Shown one piece after another: positions 28,362-38,469 of a stretch of DNA of 64,000 nucleotides. Every line of letters begins with the position of its first letter. Within the stretch, counting starts at the first letter, position 1. A program made the position numbers and the translations under genes. Source of the DNA: Pseudoduganella plicata (lineage in GTDB: Bacteria; Pseudomonadota; Gammaproteobacteria; Burkholderiales; Burkholderiaceae_D); the NCBI RefSeq assembly GCF_004421005.1, contig NZ_CP038026.1, forward strand, positions 4,278,001 through 4,342,000, given 5' to 3'. The notes beneath the pieces are model-generated. The model was given only the letters and a program-made list of their open reading frames with translations, did no database searches and was not told the origin of the DNA.

Positions 28362-28415
28362 CTGGTTGCGCCACTAAGTCGGGACTGCGGATGTGTTCTT
28401 CAGCGGTGCCGTATG

Positions 28416-28779
28416 GCGACTTCAGTCGCCGCTCATCGCCTGGCGTTGGCGAAGCAGGGAATTCGTCGAGCACCGCTCGGGGCCTGTGGAGCGGTGCTGC
28501 CTTGCAAGGCAGTACTCCTTACCAGCGTTGCAATGGCGGGACTTCAGTCGCCGCTCATCGCCTGGCGTCGGCGAAGCAGGGAATTCGTCGAGCCCAGCTC
28601 GGCGCCTGCGTAGCGGCGTGCGCTTGCAAGCGCACGTTCCTTGCAACCTTCGATGAGGGCGACTTCAGTCGCCGCTCATCGCCTGGCGTTGGCGAAGCAG
28701 GGAATTCGTCGAGCCCAGCTCGGCGCCTGCGTAGCGGCGTGCGCTTGCAAGCGCACGTTCCTTGCAACCTTCGATGAGG
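28416..28779. repeat. Three tandem ~121-bp repeats carrying the hprK 3' tail
   Basis: Units begin at about 28416, 28537 and 28659; units 2 and 3 are almost identical, unit 1 is diverged. Each opens with a segment matching the last ~33 bases of hprK (GCGACTTCAGTCGCC, then GCTCATCGCCTGGCG), continues GAAGCAGGGAATTCGTCGAG, and contains a palindrome centred on TTGCAA. The palindrome arms differ between units (CTGCC..GGCAG in unit 1; GTGCGC..GCGCAC in units 2 and 3) but stay complementary, which argues for selection on or copying of a hairpin. The fourth head is the true hprK end at 28780. Not a CRISPR: units are too long and have no spacers. Confidence 0.85.
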
Positions 28780-28785
28780 GCGACT

Positions 28786-29721
28786 TCAGTCGCCGCTCAT
28801 CGCCTGGCGTTGCCGTTCCATGAACTCTTGCAGCGTATCGATCCCCCGCAGCTGCAGAATGGTGTTACGCACGGCCGCTTCCAGCAGCACGGCGATGTTC
28901 CGGCCGGCGGCGACGGGGATGACGACTTTACGGATCGGCAGGCCCAGCACGTCTTCGGTCGGAAACTGGAACGGGAGGCGTTCCACCTCTTCTTCCAGTG
29001 CGGAGCGGCGTACCAGGTGAACGATCAGCTTCAGGCGCATCTTGCGGCGCACGGCCGTCTCGCCGAAGATTGCCTTGATGTCCAGCAGGCCCAGCCCGCG
29101 CACTTCCAGCAGGTTTTGCAGCAGGGGCGGGCAGCGGCCTTCGATCATGTTCGGGGCGATGCGGGAGAATTCCACGGCGTCATCCGCGACCAGCCCGTGA
29201 CTGCGTGAAATCAGTTCGAGGCCCAGCTCGCTCTTGCCCAGACCGGAGTCGCCGGTGATGAGCACGCCAACGCCCAGCACGTCCATAAAGACGCCATGCA
29301 TGATGATGCGTTGCGCCAGTTTTTTCGACAGATAGACGCGCAGAAAGTCGATCACCTGCGCGGCCGGCAGCGGCGTGGAGAACAGCGGGATGTTTTTTTC
29401 GTCGCAGATGGCGAGAATGTCGGGAGGCGTTTCCAGCCCTTGCGCGATGATCAGCGCCGGCGGTCCGCCCGCGATCAGTTCCCCGATGACGTGGGCACGC
29501 GTCAGCGCCTTGAGCCGGTGATAGTAATTGATTTCCTGGTGGCCGAAGACCTGGATACGGCCCGGGTGGATCGTGTTCAGGTGACCCACCTGGTCGGCGG
29601 CCGACGCGGCGTCGCCGGAAATCTGGCGCTCGCCGCCGGGAAAGCCGGCAAACCATCCCAGTTGCAAAGTCTCACGATTATCGTCGTACAGCCGTTGGAT
29701 CGTCAGAGGAGATTGCAACAT
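28786..29721 (-). CDS. hprK: HPr kinase/phosphorylase
   Basis: A 311-residue bifunctional enzyme that phosphorylates and dephosphorylates HPr of the nitrogen/carbon phosphotransferase system. Walker A is GDSGLGKS (157-164), preceded by the conserved [16 protein letters not shown], and the family signature [11 protein letters not shown] follows at 205-215. It is 33 bases downstream of ptsN on the same strand, so the two are probably cotranscribed. Its last ~10 codons (encoding QRQAMSGD) are the same sequence that heads three tandem repeats just downstream. HprK, PtsN and RpoN form the typical betaproteobacterial PTS-Ntr set; HPr and EI are not in this window. Confidence 0.95.
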   Translation of the reverse strand: MLQSPLTIQRLYDDNRETLQLGWFAGFPGGERQISGDAASAADQVGHLNTIHPGRIQVFGHQEINYYHRLKALTRAHVIGELIAGGPPALIIAQGLETPPDILAICDEKNIPLFSTPLPAAQVIDFLRVYLSKKLAQRIIMHGVFMDVLGVGVLITGDSGLGKSELGLELISRSHGLVADDAVEFSRIAPNMIEGRCPPLLQNLLEVRGLGLLDIKAIFGETAVRRKMRLKLIVHLVRRSALEEEVERLPFQFPTEDVLGLPIRKVVIPVAAGRNIAVLLEAAVRNTILQLRGIDTLQEFMERQRQAMSGD

Positions 29722-29754
29722 AATGTTACCTGCAGAAAATGTCGATCCCTTAGT

Positions 29755-30237
29755 TTAACCTGCGGCCTGCAGGCTGGGTTGCCAATCGATGATGCGGCGA
29801 TACACGGAATGGGGATCGGGATCCGTACTAAGCGCGGCGCGGAAACTGTCGTCCGAGAACATCTCGGCAATTTCCGACAGGATTTCAAGATGCTGCTGCG
29901 TAACGTGATCCGGGATCAGCAGGAAGAACAGCAGGTTGACGGGCTTGCCGTCCGGCGATTCGAACGGGATCGGCTCGGCCAGGCGGACAAAGGCCGCCAG
30001 CGGCGACTTCAGGCTTTTCGAGCCCTTGATCCGGCCGTGCGGCACGGCAACGCCATGGCCCAGGCCGGTCGATCCGAGGCGCTCGCGCGCAAACAGATTG
30101 TCGGACACTGTGGACCGCGCGATACCGCAGTTGTTCTCGAAAATAAGGCCGGCTTGCTCGAAAGCGCGCTTCTTGCTCGAAACTTCCAGGTCCAGCTGGA
30201 CGTTCTCAGGCGACAGGATTCTACTCAGGTTGTTCAT
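29755..30237 (-). CDS. ptsN: PTS IIA-like nitrogen regulatory protein PtsN (EIIA-Ntr)
   Basis: A 160-residue EIIA protein starting at ATG 30237 (MNNLSRILSPENVQLDLEVS); the longer open frame upstream lacks family similarity. The phosphorylated His is His67 in GHGVAVPHGRIKG. PtsN accepts phosphate from NPr/HPr and regulates K+ transport and other targets. A TATAAT -10 box lies 47-52 bases upstream of the start. It precedes hprK by 33 bases. Confidence 0.95.
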   Translation of the reverse strand: MNNLSRILSPENVQLDLEVSSKKRAFEQAGLIFENNCGIARSTVSDNLFARERLGSTGLGHGVAVPHGRIKGSKSLKSPLAAFVRLAEPIPFESPDGKPVNLLFFLLIPDHVTQQHLEILSEIAEMFSDDSFRAALSTDPDPHSVYRRIIDWQPSLQAAG

Positions 30238-30283
30238 AACGCGACTTGTATGGTGCGGCGCACAAAAGGGACTGGCGAGCAGA

Positions 30284-30312
30284 ATTATAGGCCTCTTTGT
30301 CCGTCGTGTAAC
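30284..30312 (-). promoter_or_regulatory. Sigma-70 promoter for ptsN-hprK
   Basis: On the minus strand a perfect TATAAT (30289 to 30284) lies 17 bases from GTTACA (30312 to 30307), a 4/6 match to TTGACA. Transcription would start near 30277, giving a leader of about 40 bases before ptsN. The rest of the 317-base gap to queF shows no gene. Confidence 0.55.
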
Positions 30313-30554
30313 TTGAAATTGCTCGGCCCGGCTTGCAACTTCGTCATCGCCGGGAGCCAACAGAAGCTGACAACAAAATTATAAAATTTACACCGACCAG
30401 TTGCATGGCTATTTGTACGTCGAAACCTGCATGTTTGCCGCGTCTTTGCTCGGCAATTCAGCCTTTGGCCAATTATTGCTTTCCCCTGCCCATCGTACTG
30501 CGTTCACGCTCAAGCTGAGCGCGCGCACGTTAAAAAGTTTTGATCAGGAACAGC

Positions 30555-31388
30555 TTATTGCCGTGCGTTGCGCAAGTTGGACGGTTTGCCGCCACTGGTG
30601 TAGTTGGTGCGCCACGGATTGATGTCAAGGCCGCCACGGCGGGTGTAGCGCGCATAGACCGTCAACTGCTGGGGCTGGCACTGGCGCAGAATGTCGACAA
30701 AGATGCGCTCCACGCATTGTTCGTGGAATTCGTTGTGCTCGCGAAAACCGATCAGGTACTTCAGCAGGCTTTCCTGGTCGATCTGCGGACCGGCATACGT
30801 GATCTGCACGCTGCCCCAGTCCGGTTGGCCAGTGACGAGGCAGTTCGACTTCAGCAGGTGGGAGACGAGGGTCTCCTCGACGGGCAGCTCGTCGAAGCTT
30901 GCCTTCAGCAGCTCCGGCTGAGGCGCGTACTTGTCGACTTCGATATCGAGGCGGTCCAGCAGCACGCCGTCCAGCTCGCCCATCTGCAGCTTGCCAAAGT
31001 CCTCCTGCATCGTCAGCACGACGTGGACATTGGCGCCGGCTGCGGCCGACAGGTCCTGCTGCAGCAGTTCGCGCAGCGCCTCGGGGCCACCCAGGCGGGT
31101 CTGGTTAAACGAGTTCAGGTACAGCTTGAACGACTTCGATTCGATGATGTTGGGCGAGTCGGCCGGCACGGTGATGCGGGCGATGGCAACTTGCGGCTTG
31201 CCGCGCATGTTCAGCCACGACAGTTCATAGGCGTTCCAGATGTCGACGCCAAAAAACGGCAGCGTGCCCGTCAGGCCAAGCTCGTCGCGCTTGCCCACGC
31301 GGGGAATCGGAAACAGCAGCTCGGGAGCGTAATCGGTACGGTAGGCGGAAGTCTTGCCCAGCGGGGACTGGTCGGCGGAATTGGTCAT
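30555..31388 (-). CDS. queF: NADPH-dependent 7-cyano-7-deazaguanine reductase (type II)
   Basis: A 277-residue protein reducing preQ0 to preQ1 in queuosine biosynthesis. Start 31388 gives the family length; 34 more in-frame upstream residues derive from the repeat-rich intergenic region and were excluded. The QueF motif is [15 protein letters not shown] (83-97), the catalytic Cys is Cys183 in [12 protein letters not shown], and the C-terminal half repeats the T-fold with [19 protein letters not shown]-like helix. Two T-fold halves make it the longer, QueF type II form. It lies downstream of ilvA on the same strand but the two are separated by nested hairpins, so separate transcripts are likely. 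Confidence 0.92.
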   Translation of the reverse strand: MTNSADQSPLGKTSAYRTDYAPELLFPIPRVGKRDELGLTGTLPFFGVDIWNAYELSWLNMRGKPQVAIARITVPADSPNIIESKSFKLYLNSFNQTRLGGPEALRELLQQDLSAAAGANVHVVLTMQEDFGKLQMGELDGVLLDRLDIEVDKYAPQPELLKASFDELPVEETLVSHLLKSNCLVTGQPDWGSVQITYAGPQIDQESLLKYLIGFREHNEFHEQCVERIFVDILRQCQPQQLTVYARYTRRGGLDINPWRTNYTSGGKPSNLRNARQ

Positions 31389-31455
31389 GGCAGCGTGCAT
31401 CCAGGCGGAAAAGCCTGCCATGGTAGCGCAAAAGCGGCGCCGTCGCAGCGCCCTG

Positions 31456-31568
31456 AAAACCAGTGCCAGGCTCCGGTTCTCGGGAAGCAAAACCGGTGAC
31501 AGGCTCCTATTTTCGGGAAACAGGAGCCTGTCACCGGTTTTAGTAACCGGAGCCTGGCTCCGGTTTTT
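31456..31568. repeat. Nested pair of CCGGTGACAGGCTCC-type hairpins
   Basis: Inner element: 20-base arms at 31489-31508 and 31522-31541 (AAAACCGGTGACAGGCTCCT and its exact complement) around a 13-base loop. Outer element: arms at about 31456-31478 and 31545-31568 with the related core GCCAGGCTCCGGTT on both sides. The inner copy sits inside the outer one, as if one element inserted into the loop of another. Stems this long should also act as transcription terminators between ilvA and queF. Confidence 0.8.
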
Positions 31569-31585
31569 CGGTTTCTTTTACTGGC

Positions 31586-33118
31586 TTACAGGAACAGCTT
31601 GTAGACGGGGTTCTGCGTCTCGTCCCAGTAGCGGTAGCCCAGCGTGGCGAGGAAGTTTGCGAACTCGTCCATTTCTTCCGGCGGCACCTGCAGCCCGATC
31701 AGGATGCGGCCCACGTCGCCGCCCTGCGAGCGGTAGTGGCACAGCGAGATGTTCCAGTTTGGCGCCATGCTGTCCAGGAAGCGCATCAGCGCGCCCGGGC
31801 GTTCGGGGAATTCGAAGCGGTACAGCAGCTCGTCCCTGGCCAGCGCGCTCTTGCCGCCGACGAGGTGGCGCAGGTGGGCCTTGGCCAGTTCGTCGTGGGT
31901 CAGGTCGAGTGTGGGAAAGTCGTGCTCCTCGAAGCGGCGGGCCACGGCGCCGGATTCGTTGCGGTCGGCGATCTGGATACCGACAAACACGTGCGCCCGG
32001 TCCTGGTCGCTGATCCGGTAGTTAAATTCCGTCACGTTGCGCGGGCCGATCAGCGAGCAGAAGCGCTTGAAGCTGCCGCGCTGCTCGGCCATCGTGACGG
32101 CAAACACGGCCTCGCGGAACTCGCCCAGCTCGGCGCGCTCGGCCACGAAGCGCAGGCGGTCGAAATTCATGTTGGCGCCGCAGGCGATGGTGACGAGCGT
32201 CTCGTTCCGGATCGGGTTTTTCGTCAGTTCCGCGCGCTCGATATACGCCTTGGCGCCGGCAATCGCCAGAGCGCCGGCCGGCTCCAGGATCGAGCGCGTG
32301 TCCGTGAACACGTCCTTGATGGCCGCGCAGATGGCGTCGGTGTCGACGATGATGATCTCGTCCACGTACTGCTGCGCCAGGCGGAATGTCTCTTCGCCGA
32401 CGAGGCGCACGGCCGTGCCGTCCGAGAACAGGCCCACGTCGGACAAGGTGATCCGCTCGCCCGCCTTCAGGCTGCGCGCCATCGCGTCGGAGTCCATCGA
32501 CTGCACGCCGATGACCTTGATGTCCGGCCGGATCTGCTTGACATAGGCAGCCACGCCCGAAATCAGGCCGCCGCCGCCGATCGCGCAGAAGATCGCGTGG
32601 ATCGGGCCGGAGTGCTGCCGCAGGATCTCCATGGCAATGGTGCCCTGGCCGGCGATGACGTCCGGGTCGTCGAACGGGTGCACGAACGTCAGCTTCTGTT
32701 CCTGCTCCAGGGTCAGCGCGTGGTTGTAGGCATCCGTGTACGAGTCGCCGTGCAGCACGATCTCGACGTTGTGTCTGCCGCGCGCCTTGACCGCTTCGAT
32801 CTTCAATGTCGGCGTGGTTGTCGGCATGACGATGACGGCCCGGCAGTTCAGCTTCGCGGCCGACAGGGCGACGCCCTGAGCATGGTTGCCGGCCGACGCC
32901 GTGATGACGCCACGCTTGAGCTGTGCATCCGACAGCTGGGCCATCTTGTTGTACGCGCCGCGCACCTTGAAAGAGAAGACGTCCTGAATATCCTCGCGCT
33001 TGAAGTAAATTCGGTTCTGGTAGCGCTGCGACAGGGCAGGCGCCAGCTCCAGCGGCGTTTCGGAAGCGACGTCATAGACGCGCGCGGTCAGGATTTTCTT
33101 CAGGTAGTCGATTGTCAT
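31586..33118 (-). CDS. ilvA: Threonine ammonia-lyase, biosynthetic (threonine deaminase)
   Basis: A 510-residue PLP enzyme making 2-oxobutanoate for isoleucine. The PLP Lys is Lys51 in SFKVRGAYNK; the phosphate-binding loop is GGGGLISG and SAGNHAQGVALSA is present. Residues ~330-510 hold two ACT-like regulatory domains for isoleucine/valine control, so this is the biosynthetic, not the catabolic, form. The start at 33118 (MTIDYLKKIL) gives the usual length; the longer open frame upstream is not conserved in character. It is divergent from the YqaA-type gene. Confidence 0.95.
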   Translation of the reverse strand: MTIDYLKKILTARVYDVASETPLELAPALSQRYQNRIYFKREDIQDVFSFKVRGAYNKMAQLSDAQLKRGVITASAGNHAQGVALSAAKLNCRAVIVMPTTTPTLKIEAVKARGRHNVEIVLHGDSYTDAYNHALTLEQEQKLTFVHPFDDPDVIAGQGTIAMEILRQHSGPIHAIFCAIGGGGLISGVAAYVKQIRPDIKVIGVQSMDSDAMARSLKAGERITLSDVGLFSDGTAVRLVGEETFRLAQQYVDEIIIVDTDAICAAIKDVFTDTRSILEPAGALAIAGAKAYIERAELTKNPIRNETLVTIACGANMNFDRLRFVAERAELGEFREAVFAVTMAEQRGSFKRFCSLIGPRNVTEFNYRISDQDRAHVFVGIQIADRNESGAVARRFEEHDFPTLDLTHDELAKAHLRHLVGGKSALARDELLYRFEFPERPGALMRFLDSMAPNWNISLCHYRSQGGDVGRILIGLQVPPEEMDEFANFLATLGYRYWDETQNPVYKLFL

Positions 33119-33241
33119 GGTCTTCAAAGTCGGTTGGGGGAGACAACATGTCAACGGCGGGTAACCGGAGAGAGGCAGCGAATACGGGCCGGGCGGGTGT
33201 GCCGGGCAGTTCATTCGTGCGGGATGTGCTGGGTGCGACTC

Positions 33242-33251
33242 ATTATAATGG
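33242..33251. promoter_or_regulatory. Palindromic -10 region between ilvA and the YqaA-type gene
   Basis: CATTATAATG reads TATAAT on both strands. It lies ~45 bases before the YqaA start and ~125 bases before ilvA. Good -35 hexamers at the right spacing are not evident, so this is only a candidate divergent promoter. Confidence 0.3.
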
Positions 33252-33294
33252 ACTCCCGACCCCGCCTTCCAGATACGATGACTGACGTTACCCC

Positions 33295-33789
33295 ATGATC
33301 GAGTCCGCCATTCTGTGGCTGCTGGCCTTCCTGGCCGCACCGGCAGTAGGACTGACTTCGGTCTTCCTCATCGCATTCGTCTCCGCCACGCTCGTTCCTC
33401 TCGGCTCCGAACCCGCTGTCTTCGCCGTCGTCAAGGCCAATGAAGCACTGTTCTGGCCGGCCATCATTGTCGCCACCTGCGGCAATACACTGGGCGGCGT
33501 CGTCGATTACTGGATGGGTTATTACGCCAAGGCGGCGTTTGCCAGGGAGCGCGAGAGCCGCTGGTTCGGCTGGCTGGCACGGCATGGCGCCAAGACCATG
33601 CTGCTGTCGTGGGTGCCCGGCATCGGCGACCCGCTGTGCATGCTGGGCGGCTGGCTGAAGCTGCCGTTCTGGCCCACTGTGGGCTATATGGCCATCGGCA
33701 AGTTCGCCCGCTACCTGACGATGACGGCGCTGCTGCTGTACGTGCCGGATGGCTTCTGGCGCGCACTGGTCGATATGCTGGGCGGCTGA
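33295..33789 (+). CDS. YqaA-family (DedA-like, VTT-type) membrane protein
   Basis: A 164-residue protein with about four hydrophobic segments. IAFVSATLVPLGSEPAVFAV and GNTLGGVVDYWMGYYA, with the re-entrant SWVPGIGDPLCMLGGWL segment, are characteristic of YqaA, a short branch of the DedA/SNARE-associated (VTT) family now linked to lipid scrambling or flippase activity. Function here is inferred from family only. It is divergent from ilvA. A ~225-base gap to the next gene has no ORF; it contains TTTTGATCAATGG, which I do not interpret. Confidence 0.85.
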   Translation: MIESAILWLLAFLAAPAVGLTSVFLIAFVSATLVPLGSEPAVFAVVKANEALFWPAIIVATCGNTLGGVVDYWMGYYAKAAFARERESRWFGWLARHGAKTMLLSWVPGIGDPLCMLGGWLKLPFWPTVGYMAIGKFARYLTMTALLLYVPDGFWRALVDMLGG

Positions 33790-34015
33790 GACGTGGATTG
33801 GCGGTGCAGCTAATTTTGCGGCAGCACAATGCGCGCAAATTTTGATCAATGGGGCATGCTGAAAGGTCATGCTGCCGCTGGAAAAATCGGCGATGCCAAA
33901 TATTATTCTGTCAAGTGACGTTAACGGAAGCCGGGCGCGGCACAAGGCTGTTGCCGCGTTGTGCGCCGCAATACGCTAGAATGAACCCTCTCAGCGTCTT
34001 CTGTCCCTCCGCATA

Positions 34016-37000
34016 ATGAACGCCCCAGCACAAATCCAGGCCCTTCTCGCCGAATCGCCCGACGGTCACGCACCGAGCCGGGTCCGTGAAATCCCCTATA
34101 ACTACACGTCGTTTTCCGACCGCGAGATCGTCATTCGCCTGTTGGGGGAAGAATCGTGGCAGCTGCTCGACGAGCTGCGCGGCGCCCGCCAGACGGGCCG
34201 CTCCGCGCGCATGCTCTATGAAGTGCTGGGCGACATCTGGGTCGTGCGCCGCAATCCCTATCTGCAGGACGACTTGCTGGACAACCCGAAACGGCGCCAG
34301 GCCCTGATCGACGCGCTGCATCACCGGCTGGCCGAAGTGGACAAGCGCCGCCTGACGGTCGATGCGGACGAAGCGGGCGGCGACGCCGCGCGCCGCCGTG
34401 ACAACGTGGAAAAGCTGCTGGCCGCCGCCAACAAGGCCGTCGCCGACTTCGGCGAAGAATTCCGCCAGATGTACGACCTGCGCAAGCGCGCCATCAGGGT
34501 ACTGGGCCGCTACACGGACAAGCACAATATCCGCTTCGACGGCATGCACCGCATCTCGCACGTGACCGACGCGACCGACTGGCGCGTCGAGTATCCGTTT
34601 GTCGTGCTGGTGCCCGATTCGGAAGAAGAGATGGCGGGCCTCGTCAAAGGCTGTATCGAACTGGGGCTGACGATCATCCCGCGTGGCGGCGGCACCGGCT
34701 ACACGGGTGGCGCGATTCCGCTGTCGCCGCTGTCGGCCGTCATCAACACGGAAAAGCTGCTGACCCTTGGCCAGGTCGAAATGAAGATGCTGCCGGGCGT
34801 GGACCGCGAATACGCGACCATTTTCTCGGAAGCGGGCGTCATCACGAACAAGGTATCGGAAGCGGCCGAGAAGGCCGGCTTCGTGTTTGCCGTCGACCCG
34901 ACTTCCGCGCACGCGTCCTGCATCGGCGGGAACATCGCCATGAACGCGGGCGGCAAGAAGGCCGTCCTGTGGGGCACGGCGCTGGACAACCTGGCTTCCT
35001 GGCGCATGGTCGATCCGAACGGCGACTGGCTGGAGGTCACGCGTCTGGACCACAATCTTTCGAAGATCCACGACACGCCGCTGGCGCGCTTCAGACTGGA
35101 ATGGACGCATCCGAACGCAAAGGGCGAAGCGAAGGGCGAGCCGTTCAGGACGGAGATCCTGGAAATCGCCGGCCGCAAGTTCCGCAAGGAGGGCCTGGGC
35201 AAGGACGTCACGGACAAATTCCTCGCCGGCCTGCCGGGCATCCAGAAGGAAGGCTGCGACGGTCTCATTACGTCCGCGCGCTGGATCCTGCACAAGATGC
35301 CGAAGCATACGCGCACCGTCTGCCTGGAGTTCTTCGGCCAGGCACGCGACGCGATCCCGTCGATCGTCGAGATCAAGGACTACCTCGATGGCCTGCCCGC
35401 GCAAGGCGAGCAGTTCGCCACCTTGCGCCTCGCGGGCCTGGAACACCTGGATGAACGCTACCTGCGCGCCGTCGGCTACGCCACCAAATCGAAGCGCGGC
35501 GTGCTGCCGAAGATGGCACTGTTCGGCGACATCGTCGGCGACGACGAGAATGCCGTCGCCATGGCCGCATCGGAAGTGGTGCGCCTGGCGAACACCCGCG
35601 TGGGCGAAGGTTTCGTTGCCGTCAGCCCGGAAGCGCGCAAGAAGTTCTGGCTCGACCGCGCCCGCACGGCGGCCATTGCCAAGCACACCAACGCGTTCAA
35701 GATCAACGAGGACGTCGTCATTCCATTGAACCGGATGGGCGAGTACACGGACGGCATCGAGCGCATCAACATCGAGCTGTCGATCAAGAACAAGCTGCAG
35801 TTTGCCGACGAGCTGCGCGCCTTCTTCGCCGCCGGGAACCTCCCGATCGGCAAGAGCGACGACGCGGGCGACGACAAGGTCGGCTACGCGGAAATGCTGG
35901 GCGAGCGCCCGCACCAGGCGCTGGCGCTGATCGACGGGGTGCACGCCCGCTGGACCTACCTGCTGGCGAACCTGGACAAGCCGCTCGACACGGCCCGCCT
36001 TGAACTGTACCAGCTGGGGCTCGAAGAACTGAGTGCCGCGTTCGAGGCGCGCCTGCAAAGCCAGCCGCACGCCACGCTGTTCGACATCGTGCAGGACCGC
36101 ACGGTGCGCGTCAGCTGGAAGCAGGAACTGCGCGCGCCGCTGCGCCAGATCTTCAACGGCGCCGCGTTCAAGCTGATTCTCGACGAGGCACAAGCGATCC
36201 ACAAGCGCGTGCTGCGCGGCCGCGTCTTTGTCGCGCTGCACATGCACGCCGGCGACGGCAACGTGCACACCAACCTGCCGGTCAACTCGGACCATTACGA
36301 GATGCTGCAGGACGCCCACAAGGCCGTCGCGCGCATCATGCAGCTGGCCCGCTCGCTGAACGGCGTCATTTCGGGCGAACACGGCATCGGCATCACGAAG
36401 CTGGAATTCCTGACGGAAGACGAGATCGCCGAATTCCGCGACTACAAGCTGCGCGTCGATCCGGAAGGGCGCTTCAACAAGGGCAAGCTGCTGAACCTGC
36501 CGGGGATGGATGCGGACCTGCGCAACGCGTACACCCCGTCCTTCGGGCTGATGGGCCACGAATCGCTGATCATGCAGCAAAGCGATATCGGCGAGATCGC
36601 CAACAGCATCAAGGACTGCCTGCGCTGCGGCAAGTGCAAGCCGGTCTGCAACACGCATATTCCGCGCGCGAACATGCTGTACTCGCCGCGCGACAAGATC
36701 CTCGCCACGGGCTCGCTGATCGAAGCGTTCCTGTACGAGGAGCAGACGCGCCGCGGCATCTCGATCCGCCACTGGGAAGAGTTCGAGGACGTGGCCGATC
36801 ACTGCACCGTGTGCCACAAATGCGTGACGCCATGCCCCGTCAACATCGACTTCGGCGACGTGTCGATGAACATGCGTAACCTGCTCCGTAAAATGGACAA
36901 GCGCTCGTTCAATCCCGGCAAGGCCGCGTCGATGTTCTTCCTGAACGCGACCGATCCCGGCACGATCAACGCCGCGCGCCAGTCGATGATCGGCCTCGGT

Positions 37001-38029
37001 TACAAGGCCCAGCGCCTGGGCAACGAGATCTTCAAGAAGGTCGCGCGGGCGCAGACCAAGGCACCGCCACCGACGACGGGCAAGCCGCCCGTGCGCGAGC
37101 AGGTCATCCACTTCATCAACAAGAAGATGCCGGGGAACCTGCCGAAGAAATCCGCGCGCGCGCTGCTGGACATCGAGGACAACAAGATGATCCCGATCAT
37201 CCGCGATCCGAAGAAGACCAACGCCAACACGGAAGCGGTGTTCTACTTCCCGGGCTGCGGGTCGGAGCGGCTGTTCTCGCAGGTTGGCCTGGCCACGCAG
37301 GCGATGCTGTGGGAAGTGGGCGTGCAGACGGTGCTGCCGCCGGGCTACCTGTGCTGCGGCTATCCGCAGCGCGGCTCGGGCGACTACGACAAGGCGGAGA
37401 AGATGATGACGGATAACCGCGTCCTGTTCCACCGCATGGCCAACACGCTGAACTACCTGGACATCAAGACGGTGCTGGTCTCGTGCGGCACGTGTTATGA
37501 CCAGCTGTCGACGTATGAGTTCGAGAAAATCTTCCCCGGCTGCCGCATCATGGACATCCATGAGTATTTGCTCGAAAAGGGTGTCAGGCTGGAAGGCGTG
37601 ACGGGCACGCGCTATATGTACCACGACCCATGCCACACGCCGATGAAATTGCAGGACCCCGTCAAGACGGTCAATGCGCTGGTGCAGACGCATGACAGCG
37701 TGAAGATCGAGAAGAACGACCGCTGCTGCGGCGAGTCCGGCACGCTGGCCGTGACGCGTCCGGACATCTCGACGCAGGTGCGCTTCCGCAAGGAAGAAGA
37801 GATGGTCAAGGGTTCGGACAAGCTGCGCGCCGATGGTTTCGACGGCAACGTCAAGATCCTGACCAGCTGCCCGTCCTGCCTGCAGGGCCTGTCGCGCTAC
37901 AACGAGGATTCGGGCACGACGGCGGACTACATCGTCGTCGAGATCGCCAAGCACCTGCTGGGCGAAAACTGGATGCCGGACTACGTCAAGCGCGCCAATG
38001 ACGGCGGTATCGAGCGGGTTCTCGTATGA
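34016..38029 (+). CDS. Large FAD-linked oxidase/4Fe-4S/CCG-domain oxidoreductase (DUF3683, D-lactate dehydrogenase-like)
   Basis: A 1337-residue flavo-iron-sulfur protein. A DUF3683-type N-terminal part (about 1-190, opening with [20 protein letters not shown]) precedes an FAD_binding_4 domain (from ~200, with [19 protein letters not shown]), then the FAD-oxidase C-terminal domain ([16 protein letters not shown] and [14 protein letters not shown], about 740-820). Two 4Fe-4S motifs follow: [11 protein letters not shown] near 868 and [12 protein letters not shown] near 930. Two CCG modules end the protein ([10 protein letters not shown] near 1080; [14 protein letters not shown] near 1204; DRCCGESG). 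Relatives oxidise D-lactate or 2-hydroxyacids and feed electrons to quinones. The HIT gene overlaps its stop (ATGA). A 1347-codon antisense frame is only a shadow of its codon bias. Confidence 0.92.
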   Translation: MNAPAQIQALLAESPDGHAPSRVREIPYNYTSFSDREIVIRLLGEESWQLLDELRGARQTGRSARMLYEVLGDIWVVRRNPYLQDDLLDNPKRRQALIDALHHRLAEVDKRRLTVDADEAGGDAARRRDNVEKLLAAANKAVADFGEEFRQMYDLRKRAIRVLGRYTDKHNIRFDGMHRISHVTDATDWRVEYPFVVLVPDSEEEMAGLVKGCIELGLTIIPRGGGTGYTGGAIPLSPLSAVINTEKLLTLGQVEMKMLPGVDREYATIFSEAGVITNKVSEAAEKAGFVFAVDPTSAHASCIGGNIAMNAGGKKAVLWGTALDNLASWRMVDPNGDWLEVTRLDHNLSKIHDTPLARFRLEWTHPNAKGEAKGEPFRTEILEIAGRKFRKEGLGKDVTDKFLAGLPGIQKEGCDGLITSARWILHKMPKHTRTVCLEFFGQARDAIPSIVEIKDYLDGLPAQGEQFATLRLAGLEHLDERYLRAVGYATKSKRGVLPKMALFGDIVGDDENAVAMAASEVVRLANTRVGEGFVAVSPEARKKFWLDRARTAAIAKHTNAFKINEDVVIPLNRMGEYTDGIERINIELSIKNKLQFADELRAFFAAGNLPIGKSDDAGDDKVGYAEMLGERPHQALALIDGVHARWTYLLANLDKPLDTARLELYQLGLEELSAAFEARLQSQPHATLFDIVQDRTVRVSWKQELRAPLRQIFNGAAFKLILDEAQAIHKRVLRGRVFVALHMHAGDGNVHTNLPVNSDHYEMLQDAHKAVARIMQLARSLNGVISGEHGIGITKLEFLTEDEIAEFRDYKLRVDPEGRFNKGKLLNLPGMDADLRNAYTPSFGLMGHESLIMQQSDIGEIANSIKDCLRCGKCKPVCNTHIPRANMLYSPRDKILATGSLIEAFLYEEQTRRGISIRHWEEFEDVADHCTVCHKCVTPCPVNIDFGDVSMNMRNLLRKMDKRSFNPGKAASMFFLNATDPGTINAARQSMIGLGYKAQRLGNEIFKKVARAQTKAPPPTTGKPPVREQVIHFINKKMPGNLPKKSARALLDIEDNKMIPIIRDPKKTNANTEAVFYFPGCGSERLFSQVGLATQAMLWEVGVQTVLPPGYLCCGYPQRGSGDYDKAEKMMTDNRVLFHRMANTLNYLDIKTVLVSCGTCYDQLSTYEFEKIFPGCRIMDIHEYLLEKGVRLEGVTGTRYMYHDPCHTPMKLQDPVKTVNALVQTHDSVKIEKNDRCCGESGTLAVTRPDISTQVRFRKEEEMVKGSDKLRADGFDGNVKILTSCPSCLQGLSRYNEDSGTTADYIVVEIAKHLLGENWMPDYVKRANDGGIERVLV

Positions 38030-38469
38030 GCGGGTGCGACCTGTGCACGCTGCTGGCGGCGCCGCCTGCTGACGTCATCGTCTGGCAGGATGCGCGGCTG
38101 GCCGTCGTCGCCGTGGACGAACCGGGCTACCCCGGTTTTACGCGCGTCGTCTGGAAGGCGCACGTGAAGGAGATGACGGACCTGGCGCCGGCCGAACGCG
38201 CGCATGTGATGGCGGCCGTGTGGGCCGTCGAAGCGGCGCAGCGCGCCGTCATGGCGCCGCATAAAATCAATCTGGCCAGCTTCGGCAACATGACTCCTCA
38301 CGTGCACTGGCACGTGATCCCGCGTTACACTGACGACGCGCACTTCCCGAATCCGACCTGGGGTGTGCGCCAGCGCGATCCATCCACCGGGACGCTGCTG
38401 GCCCGCGCGGCATTGCTGCCGCGGCTGCACGCAGCCATCGTCGAACATCTGAATCGAACATTTGAATGA
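38026..38469 (+). CDS. HIT family protein
   Basis: A 147-residue protein with the His triad in [16 protein letters not shown] (HVHWH) and the N-terminal Cys pair CDLC of the HINT/Fhit-like subgroup. HIT proteins hydrolyse nucleotide phosphoramidates or related nucleotides. It overlaps the FAD oxidoreductase gene by four bases (ATGA) and the DUF971 gene overlaps its end by four bases, so all three are likely translated from one message. Confidence 0.92.
   Translation: MSGCDLCTLLAAPPADVIVWQDARLAVVAVDEPGYPGFTRVVWKAHVKEMTDLAPAERAHVMAAVWAVEAAQRAVMAPHKINLASFGNMTPHVHWHVIPRYTDDAHFPNPTWGVRQRDPSTGTLLARAALLPRLHAAIVEHLNRTFE

Noticed and set aside
28416-28779. CRISPR array
   Set aside because: Units are ~121 bases with no unique spacers, contain coding sequence of hprK, and no cas genes are near.
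33790-34015. FNR/CRP-type site at TTTTGATCAATGG
   Set aside because: Only one half of the palindrome matches the consensus; spacing and second half are wrong.
33911-37954. A 1347-codon open frame antisense to the FAD oxidoreductase
   Set aside because: The sense strand encodes a clear multi-domain enzyme; the antisense product is low-complexity Arg/His/Val/Ala/Gln with no motifs, a shadow of GC-rich codon bias.
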